From Pictodentalium vernedei (lineage: Eukaryota; Mollusca; Scaphopoda; Dentaliida; Dentaliidae), in NCBI GenBank assembly GCA_031216915.1, contig CM062289.1, forward strand, positions 26,927,533-26,991,532: DNA of 64,000 nucleotides. The letters run 5' to 3'. The notes beneath the pieces are model-generated. The model worked only from the letters and a program-made list of their open reading frames with translations. It did not search any database and had not been told where the DNA came from. Of the stretch, positions 22,211-32,531 are shown one piece after another. The position numbers and the translations under genes are program-made. Within the stretch, counting starts at the first letter, position 1, and every line of letters begins with the position of its first letter.

Positions 22211-22725
22211 CAGTGGCGTAGCGGAAAATCTTGTGGGCCCCCCGCGAGATAGAGACGGGGGCCCTTTCATAATGGTGGTTGCCTTTAAAACGGGAGCAAA
22301 TTTAGTGTTGTTACCGTGCACAGCATAAGGATTTCACGTAGTACATACGCCATAAATTAAATGAAGGTATAGCCTATACGATCGATTCTAAAAGTACGAC
22401 TCTTTAGATTGTTTCATTACATGTTTTACATGTTTTAAGTTTCACCCCCACCATCCAACGATACACACATGCACGCCCAACATGTGTGACTTGAGAGGCA
22501 CCATGTATGTATAATGTTCTTTTCTCACCACTATCAGTTACAATGATGTAGCGTTCACTTAAAAGAATAATACATAGACTACAAAAGAGTACGTCGTGTG
22601 GAAGGGAGAGTTTGAAATAATGAAATTATGTGTGTTTGGTACACTGTGGACTGTGCAACAGTTACACAGGTAAACATATCAATACATACACAACCTGGCA
22701 CCGTCCTCTACTCTTTTTTTACTAT

Positions 22726-22785
<60 letters not shown>

Positions 22786-22880
22786 GCTTTGGGACGTTCT
22801 TCAAGACAGGGTTGGGGCCCCCTTCTAGCCTCCCCCTCCCACCGCAATGCGGGCCCTGCGGCCCATCCCCTACGCCACTG
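22211..22880. mobile_element. hAT-like non-autonomous element
   Basis: Ends CAGTGGCGTAGCGG and CTACGCCACTG form short inverted repeats of the kind seen in hAT elements. The 8-base flanks CATATTAG and ACTGTTAG agree at 5 positions, consistent with a decayed target duplication. No transposase. Contains GGGGCCC-rich ends and the CT microsatellite at 22728-22780. Confidence 0.6.
22728..22780. repeat. (CT)n microsatellite
   Basis: About 26 uninterrupted CT units. The Ser-Leu and Arg-Glu repeat ORFs here are artefacts of it. Confidence 0.98.
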
Positions 22881-22946
22881 ACTGTTAGCAAGCTCGGTAG
22901 TTAAATCACGAGCTGAACTGATCAAACAGAAGAAAAAAATATTGAG

Positions 22947-23160
22947 ACTACAGTATGTTGAGGGTAGATTACTGCTAAATCGCTGTGTGATAGATTTTTC
23001 ACTTAATAATTATTTACAATTTCTGAGGACAAAACACAAGAAAAACTTGCAAACTTCCATCACATGGGCCACCGGGTTGCACCCGGTGTTCCATGTGATG
23101 AAAGTTTGCAAGTGTTTCTTGTGCTGTTATGAACAATTAGAAATAGTTTTCGAGTGGAGA
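22947..23160. mobile_element. Diverged relative of family A
   Basis: CTACAGTATGTTGAGGGTAG resembles the family A end. The core has CAAACTTCCATCACATGG...CCATGTGATGAAAGTTTG around CCGGGTTGCACCCGG, with the same overall plan (ACAAG arm then hairpin). A separate subfamily. Confidence 0.6.
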
Positions 23161-23164
23161 AGAA

Positions 23165-23860
23165 ATGGCGCTGCGATTAAATAGTAATCCACGCTCTTCA
23201 TTCTGCATATGCAGTCGATTATTAAAATCTGTTTACGTCATTACATGTATATGTATCCCAGAAGAGGTTAGGATTGATGTAAATGATCTCAATGTACTAG
23301 TATATAATTGTACAGTGTTGGACATACTGTGGATAATATATGGCGCTGCGATTAAATAGTAATCCACGCTCTTCATTCTGCATGTGCAGTCGATTATTAA
23401 AATCTGTTTACGTCATTACATGTACATGTATCCCAGAAGAGGTTAGGAATGATGTAAATGATCTCAATTTACTAGTATATAATTGTACAAAGTTGGACAT
23501 ACTGTGAAGAATATATGGCGCTGCGATTAGTAGTAGTCTGCGCTCTTCATTCTGCATATGCTTTCGAATTTTAATATCTATTTACGTCATTACATGTACA
23601 TGTATCCCAGCAGAGGTTAGGAATGACGTAAATGATCTCTATTTACTAGTACATAATTGTACAGAGTTGGACATACTGTGGAGAATATATGGCGCTGCGA
23701 TTAGTAGTAGTCTGCGCTCTTCGTTCTGCATATGCAGTCGAATTTTAATATCTATTTACGTCATTACATGTACATGTATCCCAGCAGAGGTTAGAAATGA
23801 TGTAAATGATCTCAATGTACTAGTATATGATTGTACAGAGTTGACATGCTGTTTTCCTAC
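23165..23860. repeat. ~175-bp tandem satellite, four copies
   Basis: Units start ATGGCGCTGCGATT at 23165, 23340, 23515 and 23689. Internal blocks TTTACGTCATTACATGTA and ATGTATCCCAGCAGAGGTTA are present in all. Units 1-2 and 3-4 form pairs by shared variants (AAATAGTAATCC versus AGTAGTAGTCTG). A solo start of the unit is at 26023-26060. Confidence 0.95.
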
Positions 23861-24478
23861 GTGAACTGAGTTTCGCAAATGGTGCAGTTTGTCAGGGACA
23901 AAGGTGCGCTTATGCGGCACGCGATTACTTCAAAATAGTGTACAATACAGTGACACGGCTTCTAGTTTCAACTGTTGGAAAGGTCTTTCCTTCTAAAATT
24001 TTGGAAATGCAATCTCCCTAAAAACCGTATCCAAAAATACCGTCAGTTTTCATCCTACGGAAAAAGGCGAAATTTTGAACTATTGACGTCAACGTCGGAA
24101 AAATGAAAGTTTCTCCAATTCGGAGAAAATTTTCATAGTGCCTGTTTCAGGGCAGCAACAGAGTTGTCCACTGAAGTGGAATGTAACCCGGCAGTTATGT
24201 ACAAACGAAATTTTAAGGTTTCATAGACACGTACAGTCTGGTATCTGTATAATTTCATCTATTTCGTGCAGGCATTCAATGTGATGGCGTCGTTTGCTGC
24301 CCAAATTCGGAAAATTGCTCAGGATTCACATCCCACAGGAATATTCAGAATTTGGACTGCAAGAGCGTCAGACATCCGCCGTGTCCCCGGTTACCCTTAC
24401 CCCCTCTTATTCCCCCACCTCCTCCCCACAGCTTCAGTACTGGACCATATCTTAGGCACCATGAGCTGGAAACTATCA
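23861..24478. other. No recognisable feature
   Basis: TTTCGTGCAG at 24261 followed by an open frame could be read as an exon start, but nothing supports it further. Confidence 0.45.
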
Positions 24479-24613
24479 AAGGGCATTCAGAACACAATTC
24501 ACCGCTGGGCCCGTATTTCTTCTCGCTGGTCCTGGTTGTGCTTGTATTGAAGGGCCCTCGGAACACAATTCACCACTGTATTTCCTCTCTCTGGCCCTGG
24601 TTGTTCAAGTGTT
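24479..24613. repeat. 71-bp tandem duplication
   Basis: AGGGC-TC-GAACACAATTCACC is repeated 71 bases later, followed in both by TCTCTGGTCCTGGTTGT-like sequence. Confidence 0.7.
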
Positions 24614-24810
24614 GTCAGTATTTGTTGTTCAGCAGAATTGTTGTAATGTGTGAATAGCGTCGGTCGTATTTCGCATCCCTGACTTATACCTCATGAAAAT
24701 CGACTTTTCGATAAAATAATCCCCATTGGAACTATTAGACGAGCGAGGGAGATACAATTAAGAAGCAAGTAATTATTGAGAATGAACCTATGACATTAAT
24801 GGAAAATAAA

Positions 24811-24909
24811 CCCAAGTTTCCTTTTGTTACTTGTAATAAACGAAAACAACAGACGGCTCGATGTGCTGTCTGTTGCTTTCGTTTATTAAAATTTACAAAA
24901 GGAAACATG
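24811..24909. repeat. Long foldback palindrome
   Basis: TTTCCTTTTGTTA and AATAAACGAAA-ACAACAGAC pair with GTCTGTTGCTTTCGTTTATT and ACAAAAGGAAA around GGCTCGATGTGCT. Confidence 0.85.
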
Positions 24910-25007
24910 GCTTTTTATGACGAACTCATTAGAATTAGAAACCGTCCTTACGAATATCTATCAGTATCACACCCACCAACACAAAGTAAATGTCCTCTTT
25001 GGCTCCG

Positions 25008-25245
25008 TGTTTAGCGAATGTGAATGTGTTTTTACAGTAATTTGCAAGTTTTTATTCTTCCCAGAAAATAAATTAGAAAATCTCACCTCCTAGACTTTTA
25101 TATTAATGGAATGAACAGTGTCTGTATTATATGTCACGATACGGACATTGTTGATATAATGAACAGAACAAAGTTACAGAACATCAAAAGATAAAGAAAA
25201 CGCTGATTTCTTATTTTTAAGTGTGTTTCATGAGAAGACTGATTG
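25008..25245. repeat. Dispersed repeat H, copy 2
   Basis: TTTAGCGAATGTGAATGTGT through TTGATATAATGAACAGAACA and ACATCAAAAGATAAAGAAAA. The second half recurs at 26062-26152. Confidence 0.75.
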
Positions 25246-25294
25246 GTTAAAAGGCTAGCTTCTGTATGTTCTGTCTGTGTATTTAAAGTGAACG

Positions 25295-25422
25295 CTTTGG
25301 CTCTTTGCTTAGTGAATGTTTACTGTAATTCGCGAGTTTTTATTCTTCACAGGAAAGAATATAGCAAGTCTCCCCTCCTCAACTTTTATATTAAAGAAAA
25401 GGACAGTGTCTGTAGTATATTA
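25295..25422. repeat. Dispersed repeat H, copy 3
   Basis: TGCTTAGTGAATGTTTACTG to AGGACAGTGTCTGTAGTATA; diverged, and ends against the foldback at 25423. Confidence 0.7.
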
Positions 25423-25571
25423 TTAGTTACACAGTTTGTTGCTGGCTTAATATGGTATATATGGTGTCAGTCAATTTCATATTGGACGAGAGCGAAAGTC
25501 GAGTCCAATATGGAATTAAATGACAGCATATATACCATATCAGGCCACCAACAAACTGTGTAACGAATATA
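25423..25571. mobile_element. Foldback element (about 70-base arms)
   Basis: Left arm ATTAGTTACACAGTTTGTTG ... ATATGGTATATATGGTGTCA; right arm TGACAGCATATATACCATAT ... CAACAAACTGTGTAAC; central loop GACGAGAGCGAAAGTC. No coding capacity. Confidence 0.85.
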
Positions 25572-25629
25572 TCTTACCGACTGCTGCATCGATGCACAGA
25601 ACTAATAACAACAGCGATCATAATTAAAT

Positions 25630-25860
25630 GAGAGAATTCTCACAATGTGTTCACGTGTCTTTGCCTTGTTACAATTTATGGGAGAGCACTCTCCCATAAA
25701 TTGTAACAAGGCAAATTCATACAAACCAAACAGTTTCATTTTGAAGGTAACATAACACACATCCACAGAATATGAAGCCTTTTAAGTTGCCTAACCTGCA
25801 TTTCAGACCAAATATGGGCTTCCAACACTCAATCTTTCAACTTGAAGCGTTTATCGGCTT
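25630..25860. mobile_element. Foldback family O, copy 1
   Basis: Hairpin CTTTGCCTTGTTACAATTTA then TGGGAGAG / CTCTCCCA and complement, followed by a flank containing CATCCACAGAATATGAA and AAATATGGGCTTCCA. The same hairpin plus flank is at 48560-48810. Confidence 0.8.
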
Positions 25861-26022
25861 CCGCCATTTTGAATAATCAATGAACAAAGGGGAGATTACC
25901 CACAGCTGTCGGCGTCTATTGATGTTGACAGGCAGTATATATGGTTTTATATGCAGTCTGCATGTGACGTCTTTGAACCAATGAAATTCCCAGATACTTG
26001 TAGGAGGTAAGATATATCACAA

Positions 26023-26152
26023 ATGGCGCTGCGATTAAATAGTAGTCTGCGCTCTTCATTCACACTGTTGATATAATGAACAGAAAAGAAGTTACAGAAC
26101 ATCAAAAGATAGTGAAAACATCGTCTTTTTATTTTTAAATGGGTTTCAACAG
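26023..26152. repeat. Satellite start joined to repeat H second half
   Basis: AATGGCGCTGCGATTAAATA (26023 onward) comes from the 175-bp satellite; from 26062 the sequence is the second half of repeat H (GTTGATATAATGAACAG). A chimeric junction. Confidence 0.75.
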
Positions 26153-26574
26153 AAATTAATAGTCAAACGTTTAAACTGATGGGGTGGGGGGAGGGGGTGT
26201 GGTTGTAAAATAATAATTGATTGGAAGAAAATTGTAAAAAGTCAGCTTCTGTATCTTTATACTACTCTACGTGAAAATACACGAAGTTTGTGAAATGATG
26301 CGCACATCGATGATACAAATTTGCTAACATTTTCGAAATTTCTATTTTATATGAAATTGCCAATTAGTGTTAAATTTAGTGACAGTTTTATGAAATTAAT
26401 GGGAGCTAACTTTTCTGTAAATTTATTCCAATGACGGAAATTGTCCGCCGTGGTTGAATGACATGTTGCCCTTTTCAGAGCACCTACAAAACCCTCCGAT
26501 ATTTAGATATATTAGTACTCGGGGATTGCACGGGCGTCTCCAAGATACTCGACGGAGGTGATGGGTAAACCTGA
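26153..26574. other. No recognisable feature
   Basis: AT-rich; a G-rich patch at 26180-26205. Confidence 0.5.
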
Positions 26575-26694
26575 TGTGTCCTAACTGTGATGGCTGAAGT
26601 CCCGGCTGATAAAATATTCCAACTACATCATCAAGGCATGCCTTCGGAGAAGGCATGCCTTGGTGATAAAGTTGGAATATGTTAGTTGGGACAC
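26575..26694. mobile_element. Foldback family E, copy 1
   Basis: Outer ends GTGTCCTAACTG and AGTTGGGACAC. Inner palindrome ATATTCCAAC...AAGGCATGCCTTC / GAAGGCATGCCTT...GTTGGAATAT. Other copies at 37566-38781 (interrupted) and 39110-39232. Confidence 0.8.
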
Positions 26695-26883
26695 AAAATT
26701 CAGAGTTCGTGGGATTTTTTTGTATGTATAGATAAGCAAAGGAGTCGTGACATATTGGCTTCCGAGTTTTTGTTTGTTTTTTTTTCATTTACCACGTGCA
26801 GTACCTCAAATTAGTCATCCTTAACCCCAAGAGTTCTAATAGGGTACCACAAACCTTCATTTGTAAGACCGACTGTGTGCCCA

Positions 26884-27456
26884 CATTAAATCGAAGTTTT
26901 GTTAGAAATGACACGAGTAACGCAAGAGCGAATCAATATCATTACCCCAATCCAGACGCCAGTGCCACACCCACATAAACCCCCTTTACTAACACCCCTG
27001 ATGGTCGGGGTATTGAAACATCATTACCCCAATCCAGACGCCAGTGCCACACCCACCTAACCCCCCTTTACTAACACCCCTGATGGTCGGGGTATTGAAA
27101 CATTAAATCGAAGTTTTGTTAGAAATGACACGAGTGACGCAAGAGCGAATCAATATCATTACCCCAATCCAGACGCCAGTGCCACACCCCACCTAAACCC
27201 CCTTTACTAACACCCCTGATGGTCGGGGTATTGAAACATCATTACCCCAATCCAGACGCCAGTGCCACACCCACCTAACCCCCTTTACTAACACCCCTGA
27301 TGGTCGGGGTATTGAAACATTAAATCGAAGTTTTGTTAGAAATGACAAGAGTAACGCAGGAGCGAATCAATATCATTGCCCCAATCCAGACGCCAGTGCC
27401 ACACCCACCTAATCCCCCTTTACCAACACCCCTGATGATCGGTGTATTGAAACATC
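26884..27456. repeat. 217-bp tandem array with two-part units
   Basis: CATTAAATCGAAGTTTTGTT starts at 26884, 27101 and 27318, exactly 217 bases apart. Each unit has one ~62-bp A part (GAAGTTTTGTTAGAAATGAC) and two ~80-bp B parts (CCAATCCAGACGCCAGTGCC to TGGTCGGGGTATTGAAACAT). The third unit has one B part only. Confidence 0.95.
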
Positions 27457-28125
27457 ACATACAAATTAAGTCTTATTAACAGAGACCATTTCCACCCAAT
27501 GTGAAATAATACGACTGATGTTTGGAATGTTCTGTTTGGGATGGTTTCAAATGATGGGGTAGAATTCTTTCAAAGTAATTCGTGAAACTTCCCTTCTGCT
27601 AAAATATCGAATTAGCATGTTTTTTCACTACTAACATCTAACAACTTTCCCATAAAATGCTGTTCGCAGAAGTAATAGTGGCACCTAATATATTTTCACG
27701 CATATTACGATATACGTATCGTGATAGCGGCATGTCTGTTGTTGGATTATTTTCATTTCTTCCTCATCCATTAATCTGCTGAATGGTTTCTTCAGGTACA
27801 TTAGTCGAGCACAAGAGTAAATTATAGATAATCTGTTATTACTCAAGTTATGTGCTTCAGGACGTACATTACGCGCGTTTGGTTTGATTATTTCATTTCC
27901 CTGTTTTTTTTTCTCTCTCTCTCAATAGGGTACATAAATAAATCGGTCTAGAGAGGGACTCTCAAGATCATCCAAGAGGGGAGAGTGGTGAAGATACCTT
28001 CTTCCATCTGCCCGACAGTTGTGGTAAAATATTGGTCAGTCATCCATCGAACAGGTAAGATATTAAGATAATTATAGTATATTATGTTATTCTCTTATCA
28101 TTTATTAGATCGGATTTATTGGAAT

Positions 28126-28127
<2 letters not shown>
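27457..28127. other. No recognisable gene
   Basis: Short CT tract near 27910-27925; otherwise nothing supported. Confidence 0.5.
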
Positions 28128-28161
<34 letters not shown>

Positions 28162-28459
28162 TTGGGGCTTAACGACAGCCAGGGTCACCTTCTTGGACAG
28201 TTTCACGGGTGGAGGAAGCAGGAGTACCCGGAGAGAAACACCGAGCAACGGCGAGCAACTGCCAGACTCCACAACGTACTAACTCCGCACAAAAGGGTTG
28301 AAGACAACTAACCATCGACGTGCAATGCGCCTGAGCACACAGCGCCACCGCATGCACCCACATGGACAATTGGGATGATGTGCCTTGCCCAGGGAAACAA
28401 CGCAGTAACCCCTGGTGGTGATCGAATCGTGGACCATTAGGTTCAAAGTCCAAGCCTTA
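28128..28459 (-). mobile_element. tRNA-type SINE, second subfamily
   Basis: Minus-strand copy with a (TTTA)n-complement tail at the left. Its 3' end differs from the main subfamily (GTCGTTAAGCCCCAATAAAT on the element strand). The 5' end keeps a B-box-like CGATTCGATC and tRNA-like pairing. The middle body (GCACGTCGATGGTTAG...) is shared. Confidence 0.85.
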
Positions 28460-28543
28460 CTCATATAAATATTTCAGTGAAGATTCAATAATACTTTCGT
28501 CTTTATTATTACGGAATCCCTGGCTGTCGAACGTGCAGGGAAT

Positions 28544-28897
28544 GGGAGCGCGGTGGCTCAGTAGGTAGAGGTGCAGGCTGCAAGCCGAGAGGTCCTCGGT
28601 TCGAATCCCACCTGCGGCAGCCGCGTTGTGTCCTTGGGCAAGACACTTCATCTCCATTGCCCGCGTGGGGGCGCGGTGGCGTTGTGTACTAAGGCGTACT
28701 GCACGTCGATGGTGCACTTGTCTTCAACCAATGCTAACCCTGCTTGTGTGGAGTTAGTATGTTGGGGAGCTGACAGTTGCTCCCCGTTGCTCGGTTGTTC
28801 TCTCCGAGTACTCCGGCTTCCTCCACCCGTAAAACTGTCACGGTCATGATTAGCCATTGTGCATAAATATGTGACCATAAACACCTATAAATAAATA
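28544..28897 (+). mobile_element. Full-length tRNA-headed SINE with perfect target duplication
   Basis: A tRNA-like head (GGGAGCGCGGTGGCTCAGTA to CCTGCGGCA) is followed by the shared body and the TATAAATAAATAA tail. The 14-base duplication AACGTGCAGGGAAT at 28530-28543 and 28897-28910 (its first bases overlap the tail) defines both boundaries. The intact promoter boxes and perfect duplication indicate a recent insertion. It would depend on a LINE reverse transcriptase in trans; the short AATA repeats suggest tail-based recognition, which is inference. Confidence 0.95.
28554..28608 (+). promoter_or_regulatory. Internal RNA polymerase III promoter (A and B boxes)
   Basis: A box TGGCTCAGTAGG at 28554-28565 and B box GGTTCGAATCC at 28598-28608 agree with tRNA-type consensus. 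Spacing is normal for a tRNA-derived SINE. Confidence 0.85.
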
Positions 28898-29069
28898 ACG
28901 TGCAGGGAATAATTTACTTTTAAAGTTTTGCATAGCAAATTCTCTCTTACAGTAAGTAGTCTATCAAACATTTATTAGAAGGACAGTCAGCAATTCTTTT
29001 GACAACAATCGACACAAAGAACACATTTTATCAGCAACCACATTTGCGAGGGGAATCGGAGTTACTTTT

Positions 29070-29178
29070 TCGTCCCCTGAGTTCCAATGTGTTCTATGTG
29101 CCTACTGGCAGCCTATACTGGTGGCCAACTGGCGTGCCTACTGACACATAGAACACACTGGAACTCAGGAGACGAGAT
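29070..29178. mobile_element. Foldback family N, copy 1
   Basis: CGTCCCCTGAGTTCCAATGT then GTTCTATGTGCC pairs with CACATAGAACACACTGGAAC then TCAGGAGACG. The loop contains further TGGC/GCCA repeats. Second copy at 34770-34848. Confidence 0.85.
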
Positions 29179-29603
29179 TTAGCTATCGCAAGCGAATCAA
29201 ATTGTAATTTGCGATTTGAAGAAAATTTCTGTGAAATTTAGCATCTACTTACAAATAGTCCGTCAACGATTTCCGTTCCGCACATATGTACGGAACAGAT
29301 TTTCATTTTCCGCATGGTTTAGTGTTGCTGTAGGTGGGGATTACATAGAACAGGCGTGCAATTAATTGCTTTTTCTTATAACTAGTATAGCAATTTTCAG
29401 TCCTCAGAAATCAATCTAAAAACCTCATCCTTTGGATAGATGTACTGGCCCTCTGACAGATATGGCGTAACATCGCATCTTTGCACATTTGGATTGTATG
29501 AACGCGTCGCCTGAAAAGTTTTTTCAGATGGCACAGCCTGCTTCATTTTGCCGATGACTCTGGCATGATATTGTGGTGTACATTGGGCCATTGATACTTT
29601 GTT
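29179..29603. other. No supported feature
   Basis: An 89-codon minus-strand ORF (29397-29666) begins inside the B3 fragment and shows no family resemblance. Confidence 0.4.
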
Positions 29604-29657
29604 GTCCTTTGACGCAATGAAGCATTGCAGATGGCGCCTTATTGCACACAGGGGACG
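29604..29657. mobile_element. Family B foldback, partial (B3)
   Basis: GTCCTTTGACGCAATG joined to AAGCATTGCAGATGGCGCCT: the left arm has been largely deleted, leaving loop and right arm. Confidence 0.7.
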
Positions 29658-29765
29658 ATATGTCATCCATGGAATTTTGAATTTCCTGTCAAAAGTGTTT
29701 TGGTTTTGACAGTGTTACTACCAGAAGTAGAAAATTGTTTATATCCGTATATATAAGTGGATCAG

Positions 29766-29836
29766 TTTGGCCAGTGAAGTGCTTATTTTTCACAGCCACC
29801 GGGAGAGCTATGGTAGAGCACTGGCCAAACGTCCAT
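29766..29836. repeat. Short inverted repeat
   Basis: TTTGGCCAGTGAAGTGCT and AGCACTGGCCAAA, about 40 bases apart. Confidence 0.6.
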
Positions 29837-30143
29837 TCAACATCGGTTTAATGACTCGATCTTAACAATACAGCTGAGTTGTTTGGTCTTTTTTGGAGGA
29901 TTTGTGTTAAATTCTTCATATTTTAGTGACAGTCACTCGTTAGTAATAACCCGGGTGATTCTGACCCATCATCATGATGAGAATCAAATAGGCTGTGGGA
30001 ACTAAATGACAAATGACTGTCACAGACCATAGGGTATAACTGTGCTTGAGATGAAATGCAGGTTTCGTTTTCTGCTAGTGTTCCTGATGTAGGACATCGC
30101 TAAACTAAACAAAATGCCACTGCGATGTCGCTTATATTATTAC

Positions 30144-30182
30144 TCCCGGCGAAAGTGGCGTTAAACCCCAATAAATAAATAA
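30144..30182 (+). mobile_element. SINE tail fragment (second subfamily)
   Basis: GTGGCGTTAAACCCCAATAA ATAAATAATT-type end only. Confidence 0.65.
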
Positions 30183-30317
30183 TTACTGATTCCTCATTGC
30201 CTATCCGAACCTATCAGACAGAATTAAGCGTGGAATAGGAACATCCCCGAAAGAGGCAGTAAGGTGTGTCCTCTCTCGCTAAAGAGTCACCAAAGATTAT
30301 GTTCATGTTTGTTGATG

Positions 30318-30473
30318 TTAATCCTTTACCCAAAGCAATCACTTACATGAATTGCGCTATTCGCATGTCAAGGTTTCTTTTGAGGCAGAAATTAAAAGAA
30401 TAAAATTTGAATGGCGAATTTTATTTATTTTAGCGCTGACCGGATATGGCTGGTGCATAAGGTAAAAGGTCAC
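30318..30473. mobile_element. Family D, diverged copy lacking the central hairpin
   Basis: Begins TTAATCCTTTACCCAAAG and ends with GCGCTGACCGGATATGGCTG and a GGTAAAAGG terminus. The terminal regions match family D but the central palindrome is missing. Confidence 0.65.
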
Positions 30474-30599
30474 TTTTGTCAGTGTTGAAGAAAATACAAG
30501 ATCTTTACTTAGAAATAACAAAGGATTAACTGTATATAAAATTGTTGTATTAGTGATGGTTGGAGGTTAAAAATATGGGCCAATAAAAATATAGCCAAT

Positions 30600-31165
30600 A
30601 CAGCAATCTTAAAATTAGAATTTCAGCTCTCGAAATTGGCCACAGCAATCAGTACTGGCGTGGTTAATGCTGTAGTAAATTAGTTTTACCACGGCACATT
30701 AATGCTGTGGTAACATTTTCCCCAGATGCTCAATTTATAATATTTCAATTATGTGTATTAGAAATCATGAGCAACCTCCCACCCAAAATACCCTTGAGCA
30801 ACACTCCTAATTATATAACTCAAATATTGAATATCAGGATTGGCAGTTACCTGCCAGTCCTGATATTCAATGCTTGAGTTAGGAAAGGCTACATGCACTC
30901 CTAGTACTTGATTTGTGATGGTCTTTAGTTCAAACCATATTTATTTCCAAGAAGCCAAGTGAACAAATCTTGAACTATACAAACAAGGCCATGGATTAGA
31001 CATAAAGCCTGAGGCTTACAACTCATCGTCTCCACATAATGTACAGAATTGATTTTCGTGTCTGTGATTGCTGTGGCAATGCCGTGGGAAATGGAATTTA
31101 CCACAGCAATTGAATGCCGTGGTAAAATATTTCTAATTTCAAGGGCTGGAATTTAATTTGGGAAC
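30600..31165. mobile_element. Large foldback element P
   Basis: Outer inverted repeats: AATTTCAGCTCTCGAAATT-type at the left and AATTTCAAGGGCTGGAATTT at the right. Next, paired blocks with GCTGTGGTAA and TTACCACAGC motifs. The centre is the perfect palindrome ACTCAAATATTGAATATCAG...TGATATTCAATGCTTGAGT at 30817-30877. Subterminal CCACGGCA/TGCCGTGG motifs repeat on both arms. No ORF. Confidence 0.75.
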
Positions 31166-31272
31166 TCCAATATTTCTACCTTTGACAGAAAAAAACATTT
31201 CTCATAAAGGAGAGTGAGGATGTTAACGATCTGTGCAGCTGTCTAATGGGATGTGAATTTGGTCTGTTTGGG

Positions 31273-31371
31273 ACATGTAATGAACGTAACGGTGCTAGAT
31301 ACTAGATTCATGTAATGAACGTAACGGTGCTAGATACTAGATGCATGTAATGAACGTAACGGTGCTAGATG
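31273..31371. repeat. 36-bp tandem triplication
   Basis: CATGTAATGAACGTAACGGT starts at 31273, 31309 and 31345, with nearly identical units. Confidence 0.95.
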
Positions 31372-31860
31372 AGCTGGCAATTTGAATTATTAGTTGTATA
31401 ATATCACGTGATTTAAGTTTGTCGCAGGCACAAACATTTGCCAGATGTTGGTTTAATGTGGGAGTTGTGGGTTTGAATGTCCAGAATAGTGCCAGATGAG
31501 GTCTACCTATTGGTTTATGAGCTGCAAATTTGCTCGTAGGATCCTTGAGCATCCATTAAATTAGAAAATTAGTGTATAGATTATTTTTAACGTGTGAGTA
31601 TCCATGACTCTCTTTACTTTGCCCCCATCCCCCACTCCCCTACACACACCCCTTCATTCATGACAAGTCCACCGAACATAGCAGGCACTTTTACCTTGAC
31701 TTCTTCACAGATAGATATTTGTCTCTGGGAATTCAGATAGACGACGTATTCGTATTATTATAACCTAGAGGCTAGATACATTGTAAATGAATTAAAATTA
31801 AAAGCTTCAGATTAATTTTTATGATAATTACTACTCAGTTGCAGGTGACTTAATTGTATT
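31372..31860. other. No recognisable feature
   Basis: Nothing supported; C-rich patch at 31620-31655. Confidence 0.5.
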
Positions 31861-31908
31861 TCTACATCATTGTTGGCTGTCTGTAAAGACAGCCAACAAT
31901 GATGTAAA
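31861..31908. repeat. Perfect hairpin
   Basis: TACATCATTGTTGGCTGTCT and its complement around a very short loop. Confidence 0.9.
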
Positions 31909-31928
31909 AACATTATCAAGATTATTAT

Positions 31929-32080
31929 AATCCCTGATGGGTACGGGTGTGGGATGGGGAAATCTCACCCGAGGGCAAAATATTTGGGCCTGACACGAGG
32001 CTTGCCGAGTGTCTGGACCAAATATCCTGTCCCGAGGGTGAGATTTTCCCATCCCACACCCGTACCCATCAGGGATTATT
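31929..32080. mobile_element. Long foldback with ~65-base arms
   Basis: ATAATCCCTGATGGGTACGG then GTGTGGGATGGGGAAATCTC and CCCGAGGG on the left, mirrored on the right to end GTACCCATCAGGGATTAT. The loop has its own small hairpin (ACACGAGGCTTGCCGAGTGT). Confidence 0.9.
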
Positions 32081-32426
32081 TTTCTCCCCCACCATACAGC
32101 GGTTACGTTAGCCAGAGGTAATCGGCGGTCACGTGCTGATATAATCAACTCATTTGGTATTCGTTGTTTTGAAAAACTAATGACACCATCGGAAAGAGCA
32201 TGCAAAGGTTATGTATATACCAAAGGTATATACCACGAAATCAATTAGGAACGGTGGCATTTTGGGGTTTAAAGAGTTTTAGAGCATCCAAATTTGATCA
32301 CACGGCATTCTGATGACGTCAATATGAATTAGTTGGTAGCACGAAACTGATACGATATGCATAACGTCATAATAACGTTGTAAATGTATAACGTCACGTG
32401 GGTGGGGTGGGATACATCGTTCTCTC

Positions 32427-32459
32427 CCACTGATCTCAATATATATTGGGATCAGTGGT
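32427..32459. repeat. Short perfect palindrome
   Basis: CCACTGATCTCAATATA and complement. Confidence 0.85.
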
Positions 32460-32508
32460 CTCTCCCTGCTATCTCACCCTGGACAGACGTATGTTACACA
32501 TGCAGTGT

Positions 32509-32531
32509 GGGGGGGGGGGGGTGGGGGAGAA
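32509..32531. repeat. Poly-G tract
   Basis: G run with a single T interruption. Confidence 0.9.

Noticed and set aside
24261-24550. Exon starting after TTTCGTGCAG
   Set aside because: No domain, no donor or polyadenylation context, and a local 71-base duplication lies within it.
28544-28617. tRNA gene
   Set aside because: It is the tRNA-derived head of a SINE; boxes are present but it continues into the SINE body and lacks a mature tRNA 3' context.
29397-29666. 89-codon minus-strand ORF
   Set aside because: Begins within a family B fragment and matches nothing I recognise.
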